DNA of 64,000 nucleotides from Paenibacillus sp. HW567 (GCF_000374185.1 NZ_KB910518.1:1358546-1422545), one strand, 5' to 3'; shown: positions 34,672 through 43,899, numbered from the stretch's first letter. Notes: a model not told the origin generated them from the letters alone. Translations and numbers: made by a program.

Positions 34672-35349
34672 TTAGTCTTTCTTTGGTATCAGGAAGCCGG
34701 GGCGCAGGGATAAAGCCGCTAGTCCTAACACAGCAATGTAGACCAGGATGGCTATTACAGCGCTTCGCGGATGCTGGAACATTTGACCGCCAAGAAAAGC
34801 ATATAAGGCGATGCCGGGGATTTTGCCAAGCCCGGATGCGGCGAGATAGCTCCAGAACGGCAAGCCCGCGGTTCCGGCATATATGTTAACGGCAGCCTGC
34901 GGAATGAACGGAGCCAGCCGGGCCAGCACAACGGAAGCGAAGGGACGCCGCTGAACAGCCACGGTGAACCTGTCCAGGGCCGGTACAGAAGCCAGATATG
35001 CGCTGGCTTTGTCCAAATATAAAGATGTGCCTCTTTTACGCTCTGCAGCTTCTTTATTATTCCCGCCCTGCTTGCGAAACATATATTTCACGATGCTATA
35101 CATAATCGCCGCAGCAAGGGTTGACGCGCTCCAGCAAATTACTGCACCGGCCAGACTGCCGTAGGCATAGCCGTACAATCCGATGATCAGCTTATAAGGA
35201 ACGGCAGGAAACAGAGCTATTACAGTAGCTGCAATAATGCCAAGGAATACATTATGATCCTCCCGCAGCCAGGCGAGGATGTCGTTTCTGTAGATGAAGG
35301 CGAGGACAATCCCCAAAAGATATAGCAGTATAGTCAGCCATTTTCTCAT
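34672..35349 (-). CDS. TVP38/TMEM64-family membrane protein
   Basis: A 225-residue membrane protein of the VTT/TVP38 type, related in fold to DedA. It has about six helices, a re-entrant segment ALFPAVPYKLIIGLYGYAYG near residue 45 and the Arg-Pro motif VVLARLAPFIPQAAVNIYAG near residue 142. Members are proposed lipid scramblases or transporters. It is the second VTT-fold protein in the window. It is monocistronic, leaving no functional clue from neighbours. Confidence 0.88.
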   Translation of the reverse strand: MRKWLTILLYLLGIVLAFIYRNDILAWLREDHNVFLGIIAATVIALFPAVPYKLIIGLYGYAYGSLAGAVICWSASTLAAAIMYSIVKYMFRKQGGNNKEAAERKRGTSLYLDKASAYLASVPALDRFTVAVQRRPFASVVLARLAPFIPQAAVNIYAGTAGLPFWSYLAASGLGKIPGIALYAFLGGQMFQHPRSAVIAILVYIAVLGLAALSLRPGFLIPKKD

Positions 35350-35478
35350 TTAATTATGCCCTTTCTCCCGCTTGTTCATCTCATCATACTGAAAAAAAGC
35401 GAATTAATGAAGCAAAGTTCATTGTTGCCGGGCCTAGTCACGATATAATACTTCTATAAACCAAAGGGAGATACACTC

Positions 35479-36414
35479 ATGAACATTGCTGAACGCAAAA
35501 AAGTAGCTATCATCGGCATCGGCGGCATCGCCCGTAAAGTCTATCTGCCGCTGCTCTCCCGTCATGATCAGGCAGAAGTGGTAGGCGTGCTCAGCCACTC
35601 TCCGGCAACTGTGCAGGGTACGGTTCATTCTTACCGCTTTCCAAAAGGCACAACAGATCTGAAGGAGCTGCTATCCTGGGACCTGGATGCAGTATTTGTG
35701 CATAGCCCTACAACTACCCATTATGATATTGTTATGAAATGCCTGAACCACGGCGTATCGGTATATGTGGATAAGCCATTGTCTTATCATCTGGAGGAAT
35801 CCCGGCGGATGGCAGAGCTGGCCGCTGATAAGGGGCTGCTGCTGGGTGTAGGCTTTAACCGCCGCTACGCGCCAATGTATATGGCCGCCGCAGCCTGGCT
35901 GGAAAAAGCCGGCGGTATCAGCGCCTGCCATGCGTTCAAGCACCGGACGAAGGTGCAAGCCGGCAGCAGCCGTGAGACGGTCCATGATGATCTGATTCAT
36001 ATGCTGGATTTGCTGCTCTGGCTGTGCGGCGGGGATGCAGAACTGCTGTACGGCAGCCTCAAATCTGACGATGCCGGGCGATTGCTTCAGTCCTCCGGCG
36101 TGCTCGGCTGGAATCATGGTACAACCGGCATGTACAGCATGGTCCGGGACGCCGGTGCAGATCTGGAGAAGCTGGAGCTGCACGGCCACGGCCGGTCCGT
36201 GGAAGTTGTGGATATGGAGCGGGCAACACTCTATGAGAACGGAAAGCTTCCGCGTACGCAGGGTTTTGGAAGCTGGGATACCATCCTTGAGCGCAGAGGG
36301 TTCAGCGGTGTGGTAAATGATTTTTTGAATAACTTGAACACCCCGGAGCAATGCGGGGTTTCTGCTTCAGCCGTCCTGTCCAGTCATGAGCTGGCAGCGA
36401 AGCTTGCGGATTGA
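35479..36414 (+). CDS. Gfo/Idh/MocA-family oxidoreductase
   Basis: A 311-residue NAD(P)-dependent oxidoreductase: Rossmann motif AIIGIGGIARKVYLPLL at residues 10-26, the EKP-type motif here YVDKPLSYHLEES near residue 96, and a C-terminal alpha/beta substrate domain with the HD-type DDLIHMLDLLLWLCGG. Typical substrates are sugars, inositol or sugar-derived acids. It shares a direction with the hypothetical gene 27 bases downstream. The substrate is unknown. Confidence 0.9.
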   Translation: MNIAERKKVAIIGIGGIARKVYLPLLSRHDQAEVVGVLSHSPATVQGTVHSYRFPKGTTDLKELLSWDLDAVFVHSPTTTHYDIVMKCLNHGVSVYVDKPLSYHLEESRRMAELAADKGLLLGVGFNRRYAPMYMAAAAWLEKAGGISACHAFKHRTKVQAGSSRETVHDDLIHMLDLLLWLCGGDAELLYGSLKSDDAGRLLQSSGVLGWNHGTTGMYSMVRDAGADLEKLELHGHGRSVEVVDMERATLYENGKLPRTQGFGSWDTILERRGFSGVVNDFLNNLNTPEQCGVSASAVLSSHELAAKLAD

Positions 36415-36441
36415 CATGAGGAGCAGAAGGGAGGAAGCAGC

Positions 36442-36765
36442 ATGGACGATTACAGCAAATCAATGGAAGAAAGAATTATCGAGAGCTACAAGCGGGATGA
36501 GGAAATGATGATCCTGGTCTTTGCCCAGTGGTGCGTGAACAATAGCCTGGACCCGCACGTTTTGTATCTGCAAGCCTACCCGCAGCAGGAAGGAAATGTG
36601 GCGCTGAGCAACGCACTGGCATTGACGGTTCCCAAGGAGGAAGCCGGAGATATATCCGACGATACGGTTCTTGGGGTATTGTCTCTTTACAGCAATGATG
36701 ATCTGGCTTATGCGGTAACCCAGGCAATTGCCGGGAGAAAACCGCCACTAGGAACAAAGGATTGA
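36442..36765 (+). CDS. Hypothetical protein (107 aa)
   Basis: A 107-residue acidic cytosolic protein with GGGAGGAAGC upstream. The first half is helical (MEERIIESYKRDEEMMILVFAQW). I do not recognise a family. It follows the oxidoreductase gene after 27 bases and probably shares its transcript. Confidence 0.7.
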   Translation: MDDYSKSMEERIIESYKRDEEMMILVFAQWCVNNSLDPHVLYLQAYPQQEGNVALSNALALTVPKEEAGDISDDTVLGVLSLYSNDDLAYAVTQAIAGRKPPLGTKD

Positions 36766-36854
36766 CAACCGGGATATACTAACTATGGCCGGGTGAACTT
36801 TTTTTTGGCAAACGATGTTCATTGTGTTATAAATGTGTTAAAATTATATATACT

Positions 36855-36869
36855 AACTTATTGTAAGTT
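36855..36869. promoter_or_regulatory. Candidate operator of the YodB-like regulator
   Basis: AACTTA-TTG-TAAGTT is a perfect inverted repeat 22 bases before the ATG of the HxlR-type gene. It lies in the promoter region, suiting autorepression, which is usual for this family. Confidence 0.55.
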
Positions 36870-36891
36870 TGACAAGTGAGAGGTGAGAATA

Positions 36892-37209
36892 ATGGAAGAA
36901 CATCAGTTGACGATGTGCCCTCGATTCGAAACGGCCTTCTCCTTCTTAGGCAAGCGTTGGAATGGACTTATTATTCAGACATTGATGAGCGGACCGAAGC
37001 GTTTCAAGGATATTTCCGGTCTGATCCCATCCATGAGCGATAAGATGCTGTCCGAACGAATGAAGGACCTGGAATGTGAAGGGATTCTGGTGCGCCATGT
37101 GTACCCGGAAACACCCGTGCGCATCGAGTATGAGTTGACAACCAAAGGCCGGGCGCTTGAGCCGGTCATGCAGCAGATTCAGACTTGGGCCGAGAGCTGG
37201 GTTGAGTAG
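36892..37209 (+). CDS. HxlR-family regulator, YodB-like
   Basis: A 105-residue winged-helix protein very similar to Bacillus subtilis YodB through CPRFETAFSFLGKRWNGLIIQTLMSGPKRFKDI and the MLSERMKDLE and PVRIEYELTTKGRALEPV segments. YodB senses quinones and diamide through its N-terminal Cys6; here the equivalent is Cys9. The C-terminal cysteines of YodB are missing (it ends AESWVE), so sensing would rest on one Cys. The start at 36892 follows AGAGGTGAG. The target genes are not obvious in the window. Confidence 0.9.
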   Translation: MEEHQLTMCPRFETAFSFLGKRWNGLIIQTLMSGPKRFKDISGLIPSMSDKMLSERMKDLECEGILVRHVYPETPVRIEYELTTKGRALEPVMQQIQTWAESWVE

Positions 37210-37234
37210 CACCCGCTTTAGAGAGTCCGTTGAT

Positions 37235-37268
37235 AGCCTCTTTTCACAGTCTGTGAGAGGGGCTTTTT
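37235..37268 (+). terminator. Terminator of the YodB-like gene
   Basis: AGCCTCTTTTCACAG pairs imperfectly with CTGTGAGAGGGGCT, followed by T5, 26 bases after the stop. Confidence 0.75.
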
Positions 37269-37365
37269 CAATTTTTTGCTTGATTTTAACAAAGAAAACT
37301 TGCACTTTTGACAGTAGAATATAATATAATAGAAAAAAACTTTGCTCATCAAGGAGGCGAGGAAG

Positions 37366-38091
37366 ATGACAACCACCTTGTTTTCCCGGGAAATAACCTA
37401 TGGAAAAGAAGATGTTGCAATACTTGAGAACGCTTCGATCAGAGTGCAGCTCATTTACGACAAAGTGTTGTTCATGCTCCACAGCCACCTTCCTGCTTCT
37501 GTGTGGGATGCGTGGATTGGCGTACCTTATGAGATTATTTCTTCCTTGTACAAGGGGGATAACGATAGCGGCAGCGTTTTTCAAAAATGGATTCAAAGTC
37601 CCTCAGGCTGGAAATGTATCGGCTGTGAACGGCATTGCCTTGAGCCTTCTGCAGGTCCGGTGATCCCCTCTTCCGGTAAGCAGCGTTTGTTCACCTTCCA
37701 CAACGGAGTTCGGCAGAGCATGGTGCTTCAGGCGGTGATTTGGTCCATGTATGAGAATACGGTGCTTTTCCAGCCCTATTTGGGCGGCGAGGCTTTTCTG
37801 GATGCGGACGATTTGGATACGATCTCCACATACTTCGTACCCACCTATCTGAGCAAGCAGCGTCTGATCGAGAACGGCAAGCCGTGCAAAGAATATCAGG
37901 AACAGAACATTAGAATATTCCAGGAATGGTTATCCGCTCCCGACCTGGTGCTTCAGTGGAACGGAGGACTGACCGAAGGCCGCTGGATGACCGGCGTCTA
38001 TGTGGATCATTCCCGTTTTGCCGGGCTGGGCCCCTATCTGAAGGATGCGCAGGGCAAGCGGACGTATATGCGGGCTACGGTATCGGGTTAA
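37366..38091 (+). CDS. Hypothetical protein (241 aa)
   Basis: A 241-residue soluble protein with a strong AAGGAGGCGAGG ribosome binding site. It has two close cysteines (KCIGCERHC, three Cys in all) near residue 95, which might bind a metal, and no signal peptide or transmembrane segment. I do not recognise it. A structured repeat lies just after its end. Confidence 0.7.
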   Translation: MTTTLFSREITYGKEDVAILENASIRVQLIYDKVLFMLHSHLPASVWDAWIGVPYEIISSLYKGDNDSGSVFQKWIQSPSGWKCIGCERHCLEPSAGPVIPSSGKQRLFTFHNGVRQSMVLQAVIWSMYENTVLFQPYLGGEAFLDADDLDTISTYFVPTYLSKQRLIENGKPCKEYQEQNIRIFQEWLSAPDLVLQWNGGLTEGRWMTGVYVDHSRFAGLGPYLKDAQGKRTYMRATVSG

Positions 38092-38140
38092 GTTATATAA
38101 ATTGAACTAAAGAAAATATGAAAAGGGCCGAAGTGACGAA

Positions 38141-38263
38141 GGGGAAGTTTGGATACTTACGGAGCGGTAGCGACCGCCTTTGTCTGCGGATTTCCACCGC
38201 GAAGAGCGGTATATAATCAAGAAATCTGCAGGCGGGCAGCGGCCGGAAGTCCAAACATTCCCC
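38141..38263. repeat. Highly structured 123-nt intergenic element
   Basis: The ends pair (GGGGAAGTTTGGA at 38141 with TCCAAAC-A-TTCCCC at 38250-38263). Inside are three more stems: GCGGT/ACCGC (38164-38177), an 11-bp stem CTGCGGATTTC/GAAATCTGCAG (38184-38194 with 38221-38231) and, nested in it, CCGC/GCGG (38197-38209). I believe similar sequences recur in Paenibacillus intergenic regions; this needs a search. It could be a REP-like repeat or an RNA. The rest of the gap 38092-38431 shows only promoter-like AT-rich sequence near 38330-38350. Confidence 0.6.
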
Positions 38264-38431
38264 GCAGTTACGACCAGACCCCAACATGAAATCTATAGTC
38301 AACTTATATAGTTCTGAAGTTCATTAAATTTTTTTATATTTAGTGCGTACAATCACAAGCTGGCTCTCCCGCTGGCGTTAAGGTGAAGGGGTAAGAAGAA
38401 ACCTAAACCAACAACCTGAGGGAGGGCCAAC

Positions 38432-39169
38432 ATGGCGGCCAAACAAATGAATAATACAACTACGGGAGTACAGGACGGTTTTTCCGGTGAAGCAATGGTC
38501 AGAGATATCGTGCTGCAATTTCCCAAAGCTGCGGATTACTTCAAAGCACAGCGGATTGACTTTTGCTGCGGAGGAGCTAAGCCGCTTACGGAGGCGGCAG
38601 CAGAGAAGGGGCTTGATACGGAGTCAGTCATCCAGGATCTGAACAAGCTGCTGGAGGAACATCCGGTATTGGAGGAGGGGGAGGACACCGCCTGGAACGA
38701 GGCCTCTTCCGAAGATCTGGTTAATTATATCGTGAATAAGCACCACCGTTATTTGCGTGAGGAGCTGCCGCTAATCGCTCAGAATGTAACCAAGGTTTTC
38801 CGCGTGCACGGTGAGGATTCTCCGCATTTGGCCGAGGTTTACCGCCTGTTCCATACGCTGCGGGAGGACTTGCTTCAGCATACGGCTCAGGAAGAGGAGA
38901 GCGAATTTCCGAAAATGCTGGCTTACTCGAACCATCCGACTCCGGAAGGCTTGGCTGAGCTGCACGGCCTGCTGCATACGCTGGAAGAGGAGCATGACGG
39001 AGCTGGCGAAATTCTACGCGAGCTTCGGAGAGTTACAAATGATTTCACACCACCGGAGCATGCCTGCACGACTTATCGCTTAACCTACGCGCGGCTGGAG
39101 GAGCTGGAAGGAATGACCTTTGAGCATGTGCATCTGGAGAACAATATTTTATTCCTGCGCTACCAGTAA
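38432..39169 (+). CDS. ric: Iron-sulfur cluster repair di-iron protein Ric/ScdA
   Basis: A 245-residue protein with the N-terminal ScdA domain (VRDIVLQFPKAADYFKAQRIDFCCGG, CC at residues 46-47) and a C-terminal hemerythrin-like four-helix bundle whose di-iron ligands are in HHRYLREELP, HTAQEEESEFPKM, HGLLHTLEEEHDG and FEHVHLENN. The family restores Fe-S clusters damaged by nitric oxide or oxidants. It stands ahead of nirBDC, where nitrite reduction can make nitric oxide. Confidence 0.95.
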   Translation: MAAKQMNNTTTGVQDGFSGEAMVRDIVLQFPKAADYFKAQRIDFCCGGAKPLTEAAAEKGLDTESVIQDLNKLLEEHPVLEEGEDTAWNEASSEDLVNYIVNKHHRYLREELPLIAQNVTKVFRVHGEDSPHLAEVYRLFHTLREDLLQHTAQEEESEFPKMLAYSNHPTPEGLAELHGLLHTLEEEHDGAGEILRELRRVTNDFTPPEHACTTYRLTYARLEELEGMTFEHVHLENNILFLRYQ

Positions 39170-39187
39170 AATATTTGTGCTGCGTCC

Positions 39188-39211
39188 AAAGTCCCTGCGG
39201 GGGCTTTTTTT
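39188..39211 (+). terminator. Terminator of ric
   Basis: AAAGTCCC/GGGGCTTT stem with TGCG loop, followed by seven T, 19 bases after the stop. Confidence 0.82.
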
Positions 39212-39342
39212 ATATAGTAAGAAAGCAGCAAAATTTGAGAACCGGTCTTATTTGCGTTATTCTTAAAAGGACTATATACATAATAATTAAGTGCCTGAAT
39301 AGCTGCGGAGGCTGGAATCGGGCGGGAGAGGCGGTGCCAGAA

Positions 39343-40044
39343 ATGCCCTCAAGATTTCTGTGGCGGATATTGCTTGGAATTATCATCATTGCAACAGCAG
39401 GCGGCTGCTCTTCTGTTCTTGGTACCACGGCTGACGGGAGCAATTCGGGAGCCCGAAATGATGGACCGACATTTTCGCTGATGGTCGGAGACAGTGAGCT
39501 GGCCGGAAGCTCCGGCAGACAGCTCAGCGAAGCCTACAAGTCTGGAATCTCGCTGCTTGAATTGCTTAAGAGCAGCGGAGTCGCCACATTTGCCGCAGAC
39601 GGCTTAAGTATTCTGAGCGTGAACAAGGTGTTCCTGAGTCCGGAATGGGTCTGGGAGATTCATATGGACGGCAAAAAAATAACCGACTGGAATAGTAATG
39701 TTGACCGCGATGACAGCATAATTATTGCGGCGAAGCCGGCAGCGGGCGGTGCTGAGCTGCAGCCGGTCCTGCTCTCCATCAACGGAGGGAGCGAGCAGCC
39801 GGAGCTGACGCATTCATATGTGCAGCCATATACGGAGGACCTGACTGTAAGAAGCATGCTGAAAGGCAGCGAAATGGTGCAATTGGCTGAAGACAACAGG
39901 ACGGTGACAACGGTTATGGATTATGCTCCGCTCAGCAATGAGGCATGGAAGCTGAAGGTGAATGGCAAGCCGCTGCTGGACAGCGGAATTGATATGAAGC
40001 TTAGGCCACAGGATACACTGGAAATTCTGCTTGCGTTACGTTGA
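39343..40044 (+). CDS. Lipoprotein with DUF4430-like domain
   Basis: From the ATG at 39343 this reads 233 residues: a signal peptide with lipobox TAGGC (Cys21) and a mature domain with GISLLELLKSSGVATFAADG followed by WVWEIHMDGKKITDW. That resembles the DUF4430/transcobalamin-like fold, repeated a second time near the C-terminus (EAWKLKVNGKPLLDSG). A GTG at 39334 is slightly better spaced from GGGAG and would add three residues. It should sit on the outer membrane face. Function unknown. Confidence 0.75.
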   Translation: MPSRFLWRILLGIIIIATAGGCSSVLGTTADGSNSGARNDGPTFSLMVGDSELAGSSGRQLSEAYKSGISLLELLKSSGVATFAADGLSILSVNKVFLSPEWVWEIHMDGKKITDWNSNVDRDDSIIIAAKPAAGGAELQPVLLSINGGSEQPELTHSYVQPYTEDLTVRSMLKGSEMVQLAEDNRTVTTVMDYAPLSNEAWKLKVNGKPLLDSGIDMKLRPQDTLEILLALR

Positions 40045-40055
40045 TTTAGGATTGT

Positions 40056-40103
40056 ATAGCCAGCTTTCTTACTGCTTATGGCATAGGAAGCTGGCTATTT
40101 TTA
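40056..40103 (+). terminator. Terminator of the DUF4430-like gene
   Basis: ATAGCCAGCTT pairs with AAGCTGGCTAT (11 bp), followed by T-rich sequence. Confidence 0.82.
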
Positions 40104-40138
40104 TCTGTATGCGCACATAACTATTGATCCCGAAAAGG

Positions 40139-40203
40139 TGTGAAATGTTTCACATTTGTTGTGATTGGAATCACAAATACCCTTCAAATTTCAACCGTAT
40201 AAT
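40139..40203 (+). promoter_or_regulatory. nirB promoter with two perfect Fnr boxes
   Basis: TGTGA-AATGTT-TCACA (40139-40154) and TGTGA-TTGGAA-TCACA (40160-40175) both match the Bacillus Fnr consensus TGTGA-N6-TCACA completely. Their centres are 21 bp apart. TATAAT is at 40198-40203, which puts the second centre at about -41.5, the usual place for Fnr or Crp activation. This predicts strong induction without oxygen. Confidence 0.9.
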
Positions 40204-40258
40204 TTCACTATATAGGAAGTTGTGACGAAGTCCAGGAGCTTGAAGGAGGGTCTTAAAA

Positions 40259-42670
40259 GTGACAGTGGAGAAAGAAAAATTAGTACTTATAGGCAATGGG
40301 ATGGCAGGCGTAGGCACTATTGAACAAATATTGAAGCTGGGCGGTGCTTATGATATCACCATCTTCGGAAGTGAGCCGCATCCCAATTACAATCGGATTA
40401 TGCTGTCCTACGTCCTTGAGGGCAGTAAAACAATCGGGGACATCATTCTTAACGACCGCAAGTGGTACGAGGATAACAACATTACCCTGCATACAGGAGC
40501 TACCGTCACCCGGATTGATGAAGCGGCACGGCTGATCATTACGGATAACGGAATGACCGTTCCTTATGACAAAGCTATTATCGCAACGGGTTCGAATTCT
40601 TTCATCCTTCCTATTCCCGGCAACAACAAAGAAGGCGTTGTAGGCTTCCGCGATATTGCGGATTGCGACGCTATGCTGGCTGCGGCTAAGCAGTACAGAA
40701 CGGCAGCGGTTATCGGCGGAGGTCTGCTGGGGCTGGAAGCGGCCAAAGGACTCGTGAACCTGGGGATGGATGTTACAGTCGTGCATCTGCTGGAGGATCT
40801 GATGGAGCGGCAACTGGACCGCAATGCTTCTTCGATGCTGCAGAGCGAGCTTGAGCGCCAGGGTGTGAAATTTGCCATGGGCAAGCAGACCGTCGAACTG
40901 ACCGGGGAAGAACGTGTGAACGGGCTGCGCTTCAGTGACGGAACGGAACTGGCCGCAGATTTTGTAGTAATGGCGGTCGGAATTAAGCCGAACACGCTGC
41001 TTGCCCAAGAGAGCGGCATCACCGTTAATCGCGGAATTGTGGTCAATGATTATCTGCAGACCTCGATGGCGGATGTATATTCCGTTGGCGAGTGTACAGA
41101 ACACCGCGGGATTTGCTACGGTCTGGTAGCTCCGCTGTTTGAACAGGGTATGGTGCTGGCCAAGCATCTGTCCGGTGTCCCTACCCAGCCGTATGAAGGC
41201 TCGGTCGTATCGACCAAGCTGAAAATTTCCGGAGTGGATGTCTTCTCAGCCGGTGAATTCATTGAAACTGCGGAGCACACAGTAATCTCTGCCAAAGATG
41301 AATGGAAGCGGACCTACAAGAAGATTTTGCTCAAAAATAACATCATCGTCGGTGCGGTTCTGTTCGGCGATGTTACGGAATCGGCCAATCTGCAAAAGCT
41401 GGTCAAGCAGGGTGCGGAAATGACCGACGAAATTTATGGTGAGGTTATGGGCGGCGGCGGAGCCAAGAAAGGCTTGTCCGTCGAAGCTATGGCTGATGAA
41501 GAGATTGTCTGCGGCTGTAACGGCGTGACCAAAAAAGCGATTGTCGATGCCGTTACCGAGAATGGTTTTACCACTGTTGATGAGATCAAAGCCTGCACCG
41601 GAGCTACCCGCTCCTGCGGCGGCTGCAAGCCGGTTGTTGAGCAGATTCTGCAATTTGTGCTTGGCGACAGCTTCCAGCAAAGCGCGAAGCAGGGCATTTG
41701 CACCTGTACCTCGCTCAGCCGGGATGAAATCGTGGCAGAAATTACAGCCAAAGGCCTGAAAACAACTAAAGAGGTAATGAATGTGCTGGGCTGGAAACAA
41801 GCCGAAGGCTGCTCCAAATGCCGTCCGGCAGTGAACTATTATCTCGGAATGATCTATCCGGACACCCATGAGGATGAGAAGGAATCACGTTTCGTCAATG
41901 AACGGATGAGCGCCAACATTCAGAAGGATGGTACCTTTACCGTTGTTCCGCGTATGTACGGGGGGGTTACGACACCGGAAGATTTGAAGAAAATTGCCGA
42001 TGTCTCCCTGAAATATGATGTGAAGGTTGTGAAGGTAACCGGCGGACAGCGTTTGGACCTGATCGGCGTGAAAAAAGAGGATGTGCCCAAGGTATGGGAA
42101 GAGCTGGATATGCCATCCGGTTATGCCTACGCGAAATCGCTGCGTACAGTAAAGACCTGTGTAGGCTCGCAGTTCTGCCGCTTTGGCACACAGGACTCTA
42201 TGGGTATGGGAGCTATTCTTGAGCGCAAGTATGAACGGCTAGATTTTCCGGCCAAGTTCAAAATGGCAGTGAACGGCTGTCCGCGCAACTGTGCGGAATC
42301 CTGCACGAAGGATATCGGCATCGTCGGCAATGACGGAGGCTGGGAAGTATTTATCGGCGGAAATGGCGGAATTAAGCCGCGTATCGCTGACTCCTTCTGC
42401 AAAGTGAAAACCGATGAAGAGTTAATCGAGGTCTGCTCTGCTGTGATGCAATTTTACCGCGAAACCGGCAACTATCTCGAACGAACCTCCGAGTGGGTAG
42501 AGCGTATGGGACTGGAGCAGATTCAGCAAGTGATTCTGGAGAATGAAGACAACCGTAAGGAGCTGGCTGCACGGATTGATTTTGCCCTGGCACAGGTTTC
42601 TGATCCCTGGAAAAAGATGCTTGACGACAAAGATACGCGTACTGCGCTTTTTGAGCAGGCAAGAGTCTGA
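40259..42670 (+). CDS. nirB: Nitrite reductase (NADH) large subunit
   Basis: An 803-residue assimilatory/dissimilatory NADH-nitrite reductase. Order: FAD/NAD-binding domains (GNGMAGVGTIEQIL at the start, AVIGGGLLGLEAAKGL), BFD-type [2Fe-2S] cysteines in EEIVCGCNGVTKKAI and CGGCKPV, a second Cys group (CTCTSLSRDEIV, CSKCRPAV), then the sirohaem/[4Fe-4S] region TCVGSQFCRFGTQDS and NGCPRNCAESCTKD. It reduces nitrite to ammonium. The start is GTG at 40259 after AAGGAGGGTC. It leads nirB-nirD-nirC under two Fnr boxes. Confidence 0.97.
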   Translation: MTVEKEKLVLIGNGMAGVGTIEQILKLGGAYDITIFGSEPHPNYNRIMLSYVLEGSKTIGDIILNDRKWYEDNNITLHTGATVTRIDEAARLIITDNGMTVPYDKAIIATGSNSFILPIPGNNKEGVVGFRDIADCDAMLAAAKQYRTAAVIGGGLLGLEAAKGLVNLGMDVTVVHLLEDLMERQLDRNASSMLQSELERQGVKFAMGKQTVELTGEERVNGLRFSDGTELAADFVVMAVGIKPNTLLAQESGITVNRGIVVNDYLQTSMADVYSVGECTEHRGICYGLVAPLFEQGMVLAKHLSGVPTQPYEGSVVSTKLKISGVDVFSAGEFIETAEHTVISAKDEWKRTYKKILLKNNIIVGAVLFGDVTESANLQKLVKQGAEMTDEIYGEVMGGGGAKKGLSVEAMADEEIVCGCNGVTKKAIVDAVTENGFTTVDEIKACTGATRSCGGCKPVVEQILQFVLGDSFQQSAKQGICTCTSLSRDEIVAEITAKGLKTTKEVMNVLGWKQAEGCSKCRPAVNYYLGMIYPDTHEDEKESRFVNERMSANIQKDGTFTVVPRMYGGVTTPEDLKKIADVSLKYDVKVVKVTGGQRLDLIGVKKEDVPKVWEELDMPSGYAYAKSLRTVKTCVGSQFCRFGTQDSMGMGAILERKYERLDFPAKFKMAVNGCPRNCAESCTKDIGIVGNDGGWEVFIGGNGGIKPRIADSFCKVKTDEELIEVCSAVMQFYRETGNYLERTSEWVERMGLEQIQQVILENEDNRKELAARIDFALAQVSDPWKKMLDDKDTRTALFEQARV

Positions 42671-42702
42671 TTCACAGCGACTAGGAGAGAGGAGAGAAAA
42701 CA

Positions 42703-43023
42703 ATGCAATCCACCAAACAAGAATTTACTGTTGGAGCAGTGCAGGATTTCCTGCTGCAGATTGGCCGGGTAGTCAATGCCGGATCTGTGGAGCTGGCTAT
42801 TTTCCGGACTTCGGATGGAGCGGTCTATGCCATAGAGAACCGCAGTCCTCATCCGAAGGGCGGTCCGCTCGCGGAAGGAATCGTTTCGGGTTATTATCTG
42901 TACGATCCGCTGTATGACTGGAAGATCGACCTGCGCAGCGGAGAAGTCCAGGCCCCGGATCACGGCAAGGTAGCAACATATCCGGTTGTGCTGGACGGCG
43001 ATTTAGTGAAGGTCAGCTTGTAG
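42703..43023 (+). CDS. nirD: Nitrite reductase (NADH) small subunit
   Basis: A 106-residue NirD with the Rieske-like fold. The two ligand loops read NRSPHPKGG and YDPLYDWKIDL with no cysteine, so it carries no Fe-S cluster, as in enterobacterial NirD. It is the partner of NirB and starts 32 bases after it, with a GGAGAGAGGAGAG ribosome binding site. Confidence 0.95.
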   Translation: MQSTKQEFTVGAVQDFLLQIGRVVNAGSVELAIFRTSDGAVYAIENRSPHPKGGPLAEGIVSGYYLYDPLYDWKIDLRSGEVQAPDHGKVATYPVVLDGDLVKVSL

Positions 43024-43072
43024 AGAGAAGGTTCAGCAAATTATTTCAAATAAATAATGGTGGGGTGGAAGG

Positions 43073-43891
43073 ATGTTTACACAAAGCGTGGAGAACATCG
43101 TAGAGACAGCGGTTGGCAAACGTGACAAAATGAATGAAAGTCTGCCGAAGTATTTTCTTGCCGCGCTTTTAGCCGGAGCGTATGTGGGAATTGGCATCAT
43201 CCTGATTTTTTCATTGGGAGCGCCACTTGCGGCGATCAAATCCCCTTTTCAGCCGCTGATCATGGGAGCGTCCTTCGGGATTGCCTTGACCTTGGTCGTC
43301 TTTGCAGGCTCGGAACTGTTTACCGGAAACAACATGTTTTTAACCGTAAGCACGCTTGCCGGTCGAACCAGCGTGTGGGATACCGTGAAGAACTGGATCA
43401 TCGTCTTTGCCGGTAATCTTGCCGGTGCGGTTATACTGGCTCTGCTGATCCAAGGGACGGGATTATTCAAGGCAGCCCCGGTAGATCATCTGATCTTTAC
43501 CGCAGCCGCCAAAAAAATGAGCCTTCCATTCTCCGAGCTGTTCTTCCGCGGCATTCTCTGTAACTGGCTGGTCTGCCTGTCTCTGTGGATGGCCTCACGC
43601 GCCAAAAGCGAGACCGCTAAGCTGGTGCTGATCTGGTGGTGCTTATTCGCCTTTATTGCCAGCGGCTATGAGCATAGTGTGGCCAACATGACGCTGCTGA
43701 GCGTAGCGGTGCTGCTGCCAAATCATCCGGAGACAATTTCAGTTGCAGGCTGGGTGCATAACATGATTCCGGTGACTTTGGGCAATATCATCGGCGGAGG
43801 CGTGTTTGTCGGCATGGCATACTGGCTGATTTCTCCTGTACGTGCAGCCCGTGCAGCTGTTATACCTGATAAGCAGCAACGGATCAGCTAA
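43073..43891 (+). CDS. nirC: Formate/nitrite transporter (FNT family)
   Basis: A 272-residue FNT channel with about six membrane helices, GASFGIALTLVVFAGSELFTGNNMFL and FFRGILCNWLVCLSLWMA (central His/Thr gate region) and GYEHSVANMTL. Placement after nirBD indicates nitrite import (or export), hence the nirC symbol; FocA-type formate transport cannot be excluded, since pflB is 7 kb away. Confidence 0.9.
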   Translation: MFTQSVENIVETAVGKRDKMNESLPKYFLAALLAGAYVGIGIILIFSLGAPLAAIKSPFQPLIMGASFGIALTLVVFAGSELFTGNNMFLTVSTLAGRTSVWDTVKNWIIVFAGNLAGAVILALLIQGTGLFKAAPVDHLIFTAAAKKMSLPFSELFFRGILCNWLVCLSLWMASRAKSETAKLVLIWWCLFAFIASGYEHSVANMTLLSVAVLLPNHPETISVAGWVHNMIPVTLGNIIGGGVFVGMAYWLISPVRAARAAVIPDKQQRIS

Positions 43892-43899
43892 CCTCTGCT

